Shown here: piece by piece, positions 51,897 through 60,495 of the stretch
Numbering within the stretch: the first letter of the stretch is position 1
How the letters are laid out: every line of letters starts with the position of its first letter
NCBI GenBank assembly: GCA_041617635.1
Contig: JBFJOO010000005.1
Coordinates: 41,019-105,018 of the forward strand
Length of the DNA: 64,000 nt
From: JAABRB01 sp041617635
GTDB taxonomy: Bacteria > Pseudomonadota > Gammaproteobacteria > Burkholderiales > SG8-39
Reading direction: 5' to 3'
The notes under the pieces: model-generated
The model's database searches: none
Told to the model about the DNA's origin: nothing
What the model saw: the letters and a program-made list of their open reading frames with translations, nothing else
Translations under genes and position numbers: made by a program

Positions 51897-52538
51897 TCAG
51901 CGCGCGCTCTCCGCCGGACAATCCTGAACCTCGCTGCCGAGAAACGTCGCCCTGAGCTCCACGATGCGCTGCCGCAGCGGCGGCGGCAAATCCTGCACCT
52001 GCAAGTACACGCGGGCGTTGCGCTCACGCTCCGCAAACACAGCGTCGCGGACGCCGCGCTTGTGCAGCGTGTCGACGTAGCTCTTCGCTGCGTCCTCGCT
52101 GCGGAACACCCCGAGGGAGATGGCGTTGCGGAGCTTCGTGTCGTCCGGTACGACGAACAGGTCCGTGATGCCGGTGCGGCGCAGCTCGCCGACGCGCTGA
52201 TTGGCGGCCTGACGGCTGGCGAGCGGCGGGACATAGACCCACCAGCCTGCGGACTCGGTCCTGCTGACCTGCTGCACTTTCGCTCCCGGTATCACGCCGG
52301 TCAGCGCCTGTTCGGCGCGCTCCGCATCGGCCGGAGCGATCGGACCCCACTCCGCGCAGCTCGGGAGGCGGGCCTGCGCGATCCGCGCCGCTTCGTCGCG
52401 CGAAACGAGGCGGATCTTCTCGGGTTCGAGCTGCTGCGCGATCATCCGCTCGCCCTGCGACCCGATCGAGCGCGCGTAGTAGGTCCAGGCGAGGAAGACC
52501 GCGTTCACGAACAGCAGGATAAGAAAGGCGGTTCTCAT
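51897..52538 (-). CDS. SPOR-domain membrane protein
   Basis: A 213-residue protein with one N-terminal membrane helix (TAFLILLFVNAVFLAWTYYA) and a SPOR-type domain at about residues 95-170 (SAGWWVYVPPLASRQAANQRVGELRRTGI, AISLGVFRSEDAAKSYVDTLHKRGV). SPOR domains bind denuded septal peptidoglycan. It overlaps coaX by 4 bp and ends the birA-coaX-SPOR operon. Confidence 0.82.
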   Translation of the reverse strand: MRTAFLILLFVNAVFLAWTYYARSIGSQGERMIAQQLEPEKIRLVSRDEAARIAQARLPSCAEWGPIAPADAERAEQALTGVIPGAKVQQVSRTESAGWWVYVPPLASRQAANQRVGELRRTGITDLFVVPDDTKLRNAISLGVFRSEDAAKSYVDTLHKRGVRDAVFAERERNARVYLQVQDLPPPLRQRIVELRATFLGSEVQDCPAESAR

Positions 52539-53248
52539 TGCGCCAGGAGCACGATCCCGTCGAGCACGAGATGCTCGACCGGCTCGACGCGGAAATCAAG
52601 TAGCGGAACGATCTCGCCCGCGGCCCCGCCGCTCACGAAGCACGCGGCGCCCTGCGGCAGCCGCCGGTAGGCCCGCTCGATCGTCGCGACCTGGGCGATG
52701 CGGCAACCGGTCTCGATCGCGTCCGCCGTGCTGCGCGGCGGCTCGTGGTATTCGCCGTGCGCCAAGGGGAGATCGGCCGTGTTCTGGTGAAGGGCTCGCT
52801 TCATGAGCCGCGCGCCGGGCAGGATCATGCCGCCGCGAAACAAGCCGCTCGCGTCGAGGTCATCGATCGTCGTGGCGGTGCCGGCCAGAACCACCAGGCT
52901 CGCGCCGCCGTGGCGCGCGCGAGCGGCGACGAGCGCCGCCCACCGATCCACGCCGAGCTGCATCGGCTGGGCGTACCCGTTCGTCACGCCACAGGCCGCA
53001 GCGGTCGCGCAGATCCAGGCGGGCATCGCCTCCCAGTGTCCCATCAGCTTCTCAAGTCCGCTCCGGACCGCCGTTCCCGCAACGTTCGCCACCGCGATGC
53101 GATCCGGAGCCGCCATATCGCGCCAAGCGCCGCCGACCCCCTGCTCGAGATCATCGATGGCCGCAGCACCGAGCGCGCGCCATTTCCCGCCTTCGAAGAG
53201 GCCCCACTTCACCCGGCTGTTTCCGGCATCGACGGCAAGAATCTTCAT
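52535..53248 (-). CDS. coaX: Type III pantothenate kinase
   Basis: A 237-residue CoaX. The ASKHA signatures are visible: DAGNSRVKWGLFE at the N-terminus, GVDRWAALVAARAR near residue 100 and AGTATTIDDLD with the catalytic region. It catalyses the first step from pantothenate to CoA, downstream of panC/panD. The ATG at 53248 overlaps the birA stop (ATGA). Confidence 0.93.
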   Translation of the reverse strand: MKILAVDAGNSRVKWGLFEGGKWRALGAAAIDDLEQGVGGAWRDMAAPDRIAVANVAGTAVRSGLEKLMGHWEAMPAWICATAAACGVTNGYAQPMQLGVDRWAALVAARARHGGASLVVLAGTATTIDDLDASGLFRGGMILPGARLMKRALHQNTADLPLAHGEYHEPPRSTADAIETGCRIAQVATIERAYRRLPQGAACFVSGGAAGEIVPLLDFRVEPVEHLVLDGIVLLAQ

Positions 53249-54246
53249 GCGCCCGCTCCGATGTCGACCTCGCCCGAATGCAGTCGCGCGACGCCGGTGT
53301 CCGTGTGCAGGAGCAGCGCGCCGTCCTCGTCCACGCCGAGCGCCACGCCCTCGGCCGCCGCACCGCCCGGAAGGGCGACGCGTATCCGCGCGTCCTGCTG
53401 CGCGTGCAACCGCATCCACTCGGCGCGAAAGGCGGCGAACCCGCGCGCGCCGAACGCCTCGAGCGCGACCGCGAGCTCGACGAGAAGCTCGCCCAGCAGC
53501 CTGCCGCGCGCCGGCGGATCCGACCGGATATCGGCAAGCGCCGTCACCGGGCGCTCGAGCCGCGCGAACACCGCACGCGAATGTCTGACATTGATGCCGA
53601 TGCCCACCACCACCGCGCTCGGGCCACGCAGCTCTCCGGCGGCCTCGACAAGGATGCCGCCGAGCTTGCGCCCGTCGTGCATCAGATCGTTGGGCCATTT
53701 CAGCTGCACCCCACTCACACCCAGCGCTTCGAGCGCACGCACGCACGCTACGCCCGCCGCGAGCGACAATCCGGCCAGGTCGGTGCCGCTCCGGCGGTAG
53801 CGCCAGAGCAGCGAGAACGTCAGGCACGTCGCCAGGCCCGACAGCCACCGGTTGCCGCGCCGGCCGCGACCCGCGGTCTGCAGCTCGCAGGCGAGCGCGC
53901 TGCCGGACGGCGCGCCGTCTGCGGCGCGCGCGACGAGCTCGGCATTCGTCGAATCGCACTGATCAAGTACTGCGAGCGTCACCGCAGCGCCGCGTTCTGC
54001 CAGTCGCGCCGTGACAGCGGCGTGGCCGATCAGGTCGGCACCGCCAACCAGGCGATACCCGCGCCCGCGCACCGTCTGGACCGCCATCCCGTGTTCACGG
54101 AGCTCGACGATCGCGTCGCGCAACTCGGCGCGCGAAACGCCGAGCGCCGCCGCGGGATGGTGCGATCCGTCGGCGAGCGCGCGAAGCACATTGAAGCTGG
54201 CGGGACGCATGAGCGGAGTGTCTGCAGGCCGCGCGGATACTAACAC
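53245..54246 (-). CDS. birA: Biotin-protein ligase / biotin operon repressor
   Basis: A 333-residue bifunctional BirA. The N-terminal winged helix (about 18-66) is followed by the ligase domain with CDSTNAEL, the biotinyl-AMP loop GRGRRGNRW, KWPNDLMHDGRKLGGIL and GIGINVRHS. It attaches biotin to carboxylase subunits. A second ATG at 54210 would fit the usual length better. It is the first gene of the birA-coaX-SPOR operon. Confidence 0.93.
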   Translation of the reverse strand: MLVSARPADTPLMRPASFNVLRALADGSHHPAAALGVSRAELRDAIVELREHGMAVQTVRGRGYRLVGGADLIGHAAVTARLAERGAAVTLAVLDQCDSTNAELVARAADGAPSGSALACELQTAGRGRRGNRWLSGLATCLTFSLLWRYRRSGTDLAGLSLAAGVACVRALEALGVSGVQLKWPNDLMHDGRKLGGILVEAAGELRGPSAVVVGIGINVRHSRAVFARLERPVTALADIRSDPPARGRLLGELLVELAVALEAFGARGFAAFRAEWMRLHAQQDARIRVALPGGAAAEGVALGVDEDGALLLHTDTGVARLHSGEVDIGAGA

Positions 54247-54402
54247 GCGCTCGCTGCACGGAAACGAAGCGCCGCGGCGCTGGCCTTCGCTACCATAGGA
54301 CCTATCTCACAGTCGCGCGCGGCGGAGACCACGGCTCATGCGAGATTATGCGATAGGGTCTAGCCTGGCTGTGATCGATTCACTTAGGATGATGTCGACG
54401 TG

Positions 54403-55776
54403 ATGCCTGGACCACGCAAGATGATGGCACGTACCCTGCTGCGCCTCGCATTCGGATGCGCGGCACTCGGACTGGCCTTGCCGGCGAGCGCCGTCGTCGA
54501 GATCCAGTTCTGGCACTCGATGGACGGCGTGCTCGGCGAGAAGGTCGATCAGCTCGCCGAAAGGTTCAATGCGACCCAGTCCGAGTACCGCGTCGTGACG
54601 ACCTTCAAGGGCAGCTACGACGAGACCCTCGCGCTCGGAATCGCGGCGCACGTCCAGGGCAAGTCGCCGCATATCCTGCAGGTCTACGAAGTCGGAACCG
54701 CCTCCATGACGACCGCGCGCAACCTTTACCGGCCCGCGTACCAGGTCCTCGCCGCGGCGGGAGAGCGGCTCGACACCAAGGCTTTCGTCGCCCCGGTGGC
54801 GAGCTACTTTTCCGACCGGAAGGGAAATCTGCTCGCCTTCCCGTTCAACACCTCGACGCCGGTGCTGTACTACAACCAGGATGCCTTCGAAAAAGCGGGG
54901 CTCGCTCCGGATGCCCCGCTGCGGACCTGGTACGACCTGCAGGCCGCGGCGCTCAAGATCTATGCTGCGCAGGCGACCCCCTGCGGGATCACCACGACGT
55001 GGCCTGGTTGGATCATGCTCGAGAACGTCCTCGCGCGGCACAACGAGGAATTCGCGAGCCTCAACAACGGCTTCGACGGGCCTGACGCAGAGCTCAAGTT
55101 CAACACCGTGCTCGCGATGCGGCACATCGCGCTGATCAGCTCTTGGGTGAAGGCGAAACTGTTCGAGTACTCGGGCCGGCGCGACGAGGGGGAGAAGCGC
55201 TTCATGTCCGGCGAGTGCGCGATCCTGACGAGCTCGTCCGCCTCCTACTCGAAGATCCAGCGTAACGCCGGGTTCCGGTTTGCCGTCGCCCCGATGCCGT
55301 ACTACGAGGATTTCAAGGGGGCGCCGTACAACACGCTCATGGGCGGCGCAGGGCTTTGGACAATGGCCGGGAAAAAGCCCGCCGAATACCGCGGCGTGGC
55401 AAAGTTTTTCGTATTCCTCGCCGATCCGGAGATCCAGGCGGAATGGGCCCAGGATACGGGCTATCTGCCGATTTCCCAGGCCGCGTACGAGCTGACCCGT
55501 AGCAGCGGCTTCTACGATCGCAACCCCGGCACGGACGTGGGCGTGCAGCAGCTGGTCCTCAGCGGCGACCCGACCGCGCAATGGCGCGGCATCCGCCTCG
55601 GCAATCACGCGTACATTCGCGCGGTCCTCGACGAGGAGCTCGAGGCGGTGTGGCTCGGGAACAAGCTGCCGAAGCCCGCGCTCGACGACGCCGTCCAGCG
55701 CGGCAATGACCTGCTACGGCGATTTGCAGCATCCTTGAAGAACCCCGCCCCCGCCGCCGCCGCGGCCCGCAAGTAG
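54403..55776 (+). CDS. Glycerol-3-phosphate-type ABC binding protein (UgpB-like), orphan
   Basis: A 457-residue periplasmic binding protein with a signal peptide ending near ALPASA. IQFWHSMDG, KGSYDETLALGIAA, FNTSTPVLYYNQDAFEKAGL and the C-terminal GNKLPKPALDDAVQRGNDLLRRF match UgpB. The substrate would be sn-glycerol-3-phosphate or its diesters. ugpA, ugpE and ugpC are not adjacent: the upstream neighbour is divergent birA and the downstream one convergent, so the gene is monocistronic. GTG 54400 is an alternative start. Confidence 0.87.
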   Translation: MPGPRKMMARTLLRLAFGCAALGLALPASAVVEIQFWHSMDGVLGEKVDQLAERFNATQSEYRVVTTFKGSYDETLALGIAAHVQGKSPHILQVYEVGTASMTTARNLYRPAYQVLAAAGERLDTKAFVAPVASYFSDRKGNLLAFPFNTSTPVLYYNQDAFEKAGLAPDAPLRTWYDLQAAALKIYAAQATPCGITTTWPGWIMLENVLARHNEEFASLNNGFDGPDAELKFNTVLAMRHIALISSWVKAKLFEYSGRRDEGEKRFMSGECAILTSSSASYSKIQRNAGFRFAVAPMPYYEDFKGAPYNTLMGGAGLWTMAGKKPAEYRGVAKFFVFLADPEIQAEWAQDTGYLPISQAAYELTRSSGFYDRNPGTDVGVQQLVLSGDPTAQWRGIRLGNHAYIRAVLDEELEAVWLGNKLPKPALDDAVQRGNDLLRRFAASLKNPAPAAAAARK

Positions 55777-55808
55777 AGGATCAGTTGACCGGGAAGAGGG
55801 CTAACGGG

Positions 55809-55879
55809 GGGGAACCAGGCGGTTCCCCTGTGTTCGTGACCTATGGGTTGTGTTCTTGAGGAAACCGGTTGGTTTCCTC
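55809..55879. repeat. Two perfect hairpins between convergent genes
   Basis: GGGGAACC/GGTTCCCC around AGGC (55809-55828) and GAGGAAACC/GGTTTCCTC around GGTT (55858-55879). Each is near or followed by a TGTTC motif, as at 4893-4959. They probably end transcription from both sides; no long T-run is present. Confidence 0.65.
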
Positions 55880-55939
55880 CCGCTACCCTCCTACCCGCTG
55901 AACTGAACACCGCAAACCCCCGCAAACGCTCTCCTCGCG

Positions 55940-57316
55940 TTAGAAGGGGAGCTCGGCGTCGGGCTTGGCGGCAAGCAGCACACTCCGGAAGGCATCCTGG
56001 ATGCGTTGGAGACCGGCGGCGTCTTGCGCCTCGAAGCGCAGCACGACGACCGGCGTGGTGTTGGACGCCCGCGCCAAGCCGAAGCCGTCGGAATACTCGA
56101 CCCGCAAACCATCCAGCGTGATGATCTCCGTCGCGCCGGGGAATCGCGCGTCGCGTTGCAGCTGCGCGATCAGCCCGTGCGGCTCTCCTTCGGCGAGCGG
56201 CAGGTGGAGCTCCGGCGTGGCGACCGAATCCGGCAGCGCCTCCAGCGCGGCGCTCGGATCGTCCCCCTGCGATAGCACCTCCAGCAGCCGGGCACCCGCA
56301 TAGAGCCCGTCGTCGAAGCCGTACCAGCGCTCGGCGAAGAAGATGTGGCCGCTCATCTCTCCGGCTAGCGCAGCGCCGGTCTCCTGCATCCGCGCCTTGA
56401 TGAGCGAGTGGCCGGTCTTCCACATCGCGGGCCGACCGCCATGGCGTCGGATCCATTCGGGAAGATTGCGCGTGCACTTCACGTCGAACACGATCTCCGC
56501 GCCGGGCCGTCGGCGCAGCACGTCCGCCGCGAGCGGCATCAGGAGCCGGTCGGCGTAGATGATCGCGCCGCTGCGGGTGACGACGCCGAGGCGATCGCCG
56601 TCGCCGTCGAAAGCGAGGCCGAGGTCGCTCGTGCCGGCCGCGAGCAACGCGACGAGATCCGCGAGATTCCCGGGTTGCGTGGGGTCAGGGTGGTGATTCG
56701 GGAAGGTGCCGTCCACTTCGCAATAGAGCTCGGTCACTTCGCAGCCGAGGCGGCGGTAGAGTTCGGGCGCGACGCTTCCCGCCACGCCGTTGCCGCAATC
56801 CACGGCGACGCGCAGCGGCCGCGCAAGCTTCACGTCCTCCGCGATCCGCGCGAGATAGGCGCCGCGCACGTCCGCCCGCGTGTAGCTGCCCGCGCCCCGC
56901 GCGTAATCGCCGGCATCGACGCGGCGCCGTACCTGCTGGATGGCCTCGCCCGCGAGCGTGACCCCGTTCAGCACCATTTTCAGGCCGTTGTACTCGGGGG
57001 GGTTGTGGCTGCCGGTCACCAGCACCGCGGAGCCCGTCCCGAGCTCGTGCGCGGCGAAGTACCCCATCGGCGTGGTGACCATCCCCACGTCCACAACGTC
57101 GATCCCGCTTGCCTGGATGCCGCGCGCCAGAGCCTGCGCCAGATCCGGACCCGACAGCCTGCCGTCACGGCCGATCGCGAACGACCTGCCGCCGAGCGCG
57201 CGACACTCCGATCCGAGCGCGCGCCCGATGAGCTCGACGCCCTGCGCAGTCAGCGTCCGGCCGACGATTCCGCGTATGTCATAGGCTTTGAAAATCTCGG
57301 GGGGGCAGCTCGACAT
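55940..57316 (-). CDS. Phosphomannomutase/phosphoglucomutase (AlgC type)
   Basis: A 458-residue alpha-D-phosphohexomutase. The phosphoserine is Ser103 in TGSHNPPEYNG; the metal loop is FDGDGDRLG near residue 240, the sugar-binding loop GEMSGHIFF near 318, and the phosphate-binding end VEYSDGFGLARASNTTP. It interconverts hexose 1- and 6-phosphates for nucleotide sugars of LPS or exopolysaccharide. No polysaccharide cluster is adjacent. Confidence 0.93.
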   Translation of the reverse strand: MSSCPPEIFKAYDIRGIVGRTLTAQGVELIGRALGSECRALGGRSFAIGRDGRLSGPDLAQALARGIQASGIDVVDVGMVTTPMGYFAAHELGTGSAVLVTGSHNPPEYNGLKMVLNGVTLAGEAIQQVRRRVDAGDYARGAGSYTRADVRGAYLARIAEDVKLARPLRVAVDCGNGVAGSVAPELYRRLGCEVTELYCEVDGTFPNHHPDPTQPGNLADLVALLAAGTSDLGLAFDGDGDRLGVVTRSGAIIYADRLLMPLAADVLRRRPGAEIVFDVKCTRNLPEWIRRHGGRPAMWKTGHSLIKARMQETGAALAGEMSGHIFFAERWYGFDDGLYAGARLLEVLSQGDDPSAALEALPDSVATPELHLPLAEGEPHGLIAQLQRDARFPGATEIITLDGLRVEYSDGFGLARASNTTPVVVLRFEAQDAAGLQRIQDAFRSVLLAAKPDAELPF

Positions 57317-57361
57317 CGCAAAGCCCGATCCACTGAACCGACGGAGCGCCGATTATCGCAT

Positions 57362-58372
57362 TCACCGAGCCCGCTCAGGCGAGCTGCGCGCGTTTGATTC
57401 GGTGCGCAAGGCCGCTTCGAAGAAGCCGAGCACCCGGTCCGGCACCCAGCCTATGCGACCCGGAAACGGCCCGGAGACGAATCCCACGTGTCCGCCAGCC
57501 GCTGGAAAATCGAGCACGACCGCGGCCGAGACGCTGTCCGGTTCAGGCAGGTGCTCGCCGGGCAGGAACGGGTCGTCGCGCGCGTTGATCACGAGCGTGG
57601 GCACGCGGACGTGCTTCATGAGCGGCTTGGCGCTCGCGCGCAGCCAATAGTCGGAGGCGTCGCGAAAACCGTGCAGCGGTGCCGTCACCGCATCGTCGAA
57701 CTCGCGCAAGGTCCGTGCGCGGGCCGCTGCGGTGCCATCCACGCAGCCGGGGAAGCGCTCGAGCTTGGCAGCGGCCTTGCGCTTGAGCGAACCGAGAAAA
57801 TGCCGCGCGTAGAGCAGGTTGAAGCCGCGCCCGAGCGCGTCGCCCGCCGCCGTCAGGTCCACGGGTGCGGAAACGGCCGCCGCAGCGCGAACGAACTCGC
57901 ACGCCGCATCGCCTGCCTCACCGAGGCTCTTCAGCAACGCGTTGCCGCCGAGCGACACGCCAACGGCGAACAGCGGCCCGGCGCCGGTGACCCCTGCGAG
58001 GCGCCGCAGTATCCAGTCGATCTCCCGCGAGTCCCCGGAGTGGTAGGCGCGCGGAAGGTCATTGGGCTCGCCGCCGCACCCGCGGAAATGCGGGACCACG
58101 CCGCGCCAGCCGCGCGCCCTTACGGCGGACATCAGCGCGCGCGCATAGTGACTGGCGGAACTCCCTTCGAGCCCGTGAAAGAGCGCCACCAGTGGCGCAT
58201 CCACTGGCCCGTCCACCCAGTCGGCCAGGATGAAATCGCCGTCGGGCGTCTCCCAGCGCTCACGCCGATAGCGCAAGCGGGATCCGCGCAGTGCGAGCGC
58301 GGCATAGAGCGTCTGCGCGTTCCCGCGGCGCAGCCACCAGGGTGGACGGAACGACGAGGGACTGCGCGTCAA
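57362..58372 (-). CDS. yheT: YheT family alpha/beta hydrolase
   Basis: A 336-residue hydrolase. FRPPWWLRRGNAQTL at the N-terminus, ALFHGLEGSSASHYARAL, HFRGCGGEPNDLPRAYHSGDSREIDWIL and the nucleophile elbow GVSLGGNALLKSLGE are typical of the family. The catalytic Ser sits in the elbow, with His in GGHVGFVSG. The substrate is unknown; related enzymes are short-chain esterases. It overlaps the SnoaL-like gene by 4 bp. Confidence 0.87.
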   Translation of the reverse strand: MTRSPSSFRPPWWLRRGNAQTLYAALALRGSRLRYRRERWETPDGDFILADWVDGPVDAPLVALFHGLEGSSASHYARALMSAVRARGWRGVVPHFRGCGGEPNDLPRAYHSGDSREIDWILRRLAGVTGAGPLFAVGVSLGGNALLKSLGEAGDAACEFVRAAAAVSAPVDLTAAGDALGRGFNLLYARHFLGSLKRKAAAKLERFPGCVDGTAAARARTLREFDDAVTAPLHGFRDASDYWLRASAKPLMKHVRVPTLVINARDDPFLPGEHLPEPDSVSAAVVLDFPAAGGHVGFVSGPFPGRIGWVPDRVLGFFEAALRTESNARSSPERAR

Positions 58373-58794
58373 TGCAGGATCTTGGACGTCTCTGCCGGCC
58401 CAGGCGCTTGCGGCGCCGGCGAGGCGTGGTGCACGAGCATGCGCCAGCCGCTGCCGGTACGTATATAGATGTTCGTGGTGACGATCGGCGGACGGGGCGC
58501 CTTCTCGCCGACCACGGTGATGTTCTCGTGGACGCTGTGCACGGAGAGCATCATGCCCTGCACGTAGACCGCGTTCGAGATCTGGATCTGCAGGCGCTGC
58601 CGCGATTTGAAGATCTGCGTCCAGCTCGCACGGACCTGCTCGAATCCAGTGAGGCGCGGACCGCTGGGGTGCACGCAGACGACCTCTTCGTCCTCTGCCC
58701 AGATGGCCAGCATCGCGTCGAGATCGGCGCGCTCGATCGCCGCGTAGAAGGCAGCTTCGGCATCCTGCGGCGTGATGTAGGCGGCACGGCTCAC
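58369..58794 (-). CDS. SnoaL/NTF2-like protein (DUF4440 type)
   Basis: A 141-residue single-domain protein (DAEAAFYAAIERADLDAMLAIWAEDEEVVCVHPSGPRLTG...) with the cone-shaped NTF2-like fold pattern. It starts at GTG 58794; the longer frame to 59196 overlaps cbiX and is not used. It is upstream of yheT and translationally coupled to it (ATGA). Function unknown. Confidence 0.78.
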   Translation of the reverse strand: MSRAAYITPQDAEAAFYAAIERADLDAMLAIWAEDEEVVCVHPSGPRLTGFEQVRASWTQIFKSRQRLQIQISNAVYVQGMMLSVHSVHENITVVGEKAPRPPIVTTNIYIRTGSGWRMLVHHASPAPQAPGPAETSKILH

Positions 58795-58834
58795 GGCGCG
58801 CGATATTAGCAGAGATGCGGCGTGAGCCGGGTGC

Positions 58835-59200
58835 TCAGCCCGCTTGCGCGGCCCAGTCGGCGATTGCCGCCAGAATCGGCGCGGCATCGCCCATTGGTGG
58901 CGCGAGTCGGATTTCGATGCGCGGGTGCGCGGCACGGATCTCGCGGAGGAGCTCCGGAACGTCCCGGCGCAGATGTCCGCTCGCGGCCATGAAGATCGGA
59001 TATACGACGACACGCTCGGCGCCGTGCGCTGCGACGCGGCCGACCGCCTCGGCAAGCGACGGCGGCAGGAGCTCCAGGAATGCCGCCTCGACCTGTGCGT
59101 CCGGCCGCCGCTCGGCGACCATGGCGGCGATCCGCTGGATCGGCTCCGCCCAAGCCGGATCGCGCGCGCCGTGCGCGAACAGGATGATGGCATCACTCAT
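58835..59200 (-). CDS. Short CbiX-type sirohydrochlorin chelatase-like protein
   Basis: A 121-residue protein of the small CbiX (CbiXS) class: AIILFAHGARDPAW with the metal-binding His near residue 10, VVYPIFMAASGHLRRDVPELL with the second His, and an acidic/basic C-terminus. Two such halves form the larger chelatases. It inserts Co or Fe (or Ni) into sirohydrochlorin; which metal is not readable. It may serve sirohaem synthesis; no cobalamin operon is adjacent. Confidence 0.85.
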   Translation of the reverse strand: MSDAIILFAHGARDPAWAEPIQRIAAMVAERRPDAQVEAAFLELLPPSLAEAVGRVAAHGAERVVVYPIFMAASGHLRRDVPELLREIRAAHPRIEIRLAPPMGDAAPILAAIADWAAQAG

Positions 59201-59306
59201 TGAGCGAAGTCTCGGAATGCAGTCATGCGCCCAAGTCGCATGATGCACCGAATGCCCGGCGCGCGAGCAGGCGGCTGCGCCACTCGAATCCGCGCAGCCG
59301 TGGTGG

Positions 59307-60143
59307 TCAATGCGCCATCAGCACCGGGACGGTCATGCTCTCGAGAATGGTGCGGGTCGCGCCGCCAAGGACCCACTCGCGGAGCCGCGAATGGCTGTAG
59401 GCCCCCATCACGATCAGGTCGGATCCCAGATCGGCGACGCGCGAGAGAATCAGGTCGCCAACGTCGATGCCCTCACCTTCCTCGGCCATGACCTCGACCT
59501 TGACGCCGTGGCGCACGAGGTAGGCTGCGATGTCCGCCCCGGGCACTTCCCCGTGGGCGCGCGCATCGTCTCGTGGCCGCACCACCATGACACTCACCTT
59601 GTCGGCGCGCTGGAGCAACGGCAGAGCGCCCGTGACGGCACGCGTCGCTTCCTGACTCGCATTCCAGGCGACGAAGATGTTCTTGCCCAGCGTCTTGAAC
59701 TTGCCAGCGTAAGGCACGAAGAGCAGCGGCCGCCCGGCGGCGAAGATCACGCTCTTGACGTCTTCCATGACCTCGGAGGCATCCGGTGCGTTGACGTCCG
59801 CCTGGCCAACGATCAGCAGATCCGCGTATCGACCATGCACGGCCGCGAGGTCCTCGACCTCGCCCTCGACCACCCGACATTCGCCGGACAGACCGAGCTT
59901 GGTCAGCCGTTCGAGAAACTTCTGCCGGGACTCCTCCACGCGGGCCTCCGCGTCGCGCGCGCTCCGCGCGATCATCTCGGCAATCTCGGCGCTGCGGATG
60001 TAGCCCGGCAGCTCCGGCCTGCGCATGATGCATATCCCGACGAGGTGCGCGCCGAAGTCCGCGGCCAGGCCGGCCGCAACCTCGAATCGCCCCGCAAACT
60101 GGGGTTTATCGTCGACGCGGATCAGGATCGTCTTGTACGTCAT
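59307..60143 (-). CDS. Tandem universal stress protein
   Basis: A 278-residue protein of two UspA domains (about 1-145 and 150-278). The second keeps the ATP-binding pattern GAYSHSRLREWVLGGATRTIL (G-x2-G... region), while the first is degenerate. The start at 60143 has a GGAGGAAA ribosome site; the longer frame to 60176 is not used. Such proteins bind ATP and help survival under starvation or stress. The 106-bp gap to cbiX shows no gene. Confidence 0.88.
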   Translation of the reverse strand: MTYKTILIRVDDKPQFAGRFEVAAGLAADFGAHLVGICIMRRPELPGYIRSAEIAEMIARSARDAEARVEESRQKFLERLTKLGLSGECRVVEGEVEDLAAVHGRYADLLIVGQADVNAPDASEVMEDVKSVIFAAGRPLLFVPYAGKFKTLGKNIFVAWNASQEATRAVTGALPLLQRADKVSVMVVRPRDDARAHGEVPGADIAAYLVRHGVKVEVMAEEGEGIDVGDLILSRVADLGSDLIVMGAYSHSRLREWVLGGATRTILESMTVPVLMAH

Positions 60144-60307
60144 GATTTCCTCCGGTTTCCGGCACGTACATGCCAATCGTCAACACCACTCTATCGATCT
60201 GCGGGGGCCAGGGATTTGAGCTATCGCAAACCCGGAACGGATAAGGAGCGCGACAACGGTCCACTGCGACGCGTATCGCCCCAGGCGGCGCTCGCCGAGG
60301 GCTCTGC

Positions 60308-60475
60308 TTAGTCGTCCGCCGACTTGAACGAGTGCCAGATGTCGACGATCATCATCGTGAGCCCGATTCCTGCGACCGCGATGAGCGCGCCATCCTTGAG
60401 CTTCACCACCACCGGGCCGATGAACACGATGAGCAGCGCCGCCGCCACGATACTCGAAAAGATCTTGAACAGCAT
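60308..60475 (-). CDS. 55-residue two-helix membrane protein
   Basis: The ATG at 60475 has a good GAGGAG ribosome site. Two hydrophobic helices (IFSSIVAAALLIVFIGPVVV and LIAVAGIGLTMMIVDIW) and a charged tail (KSADD) fill the protein. It follows the amidase by 20 bp and is probably in its transcript. Function unknown. The upstream-facing 164 bp to 60143 show no gene. Confidence 0.65.
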   Translation of the reverse strand: MLFKIFSSIVAAALLIVFIGPVVVKLKDGALIAVAGIGLTMMIVDIWHSFKSADD

Positions 60476-60495
60476 GCCGAACTCCTCTCTGACTT

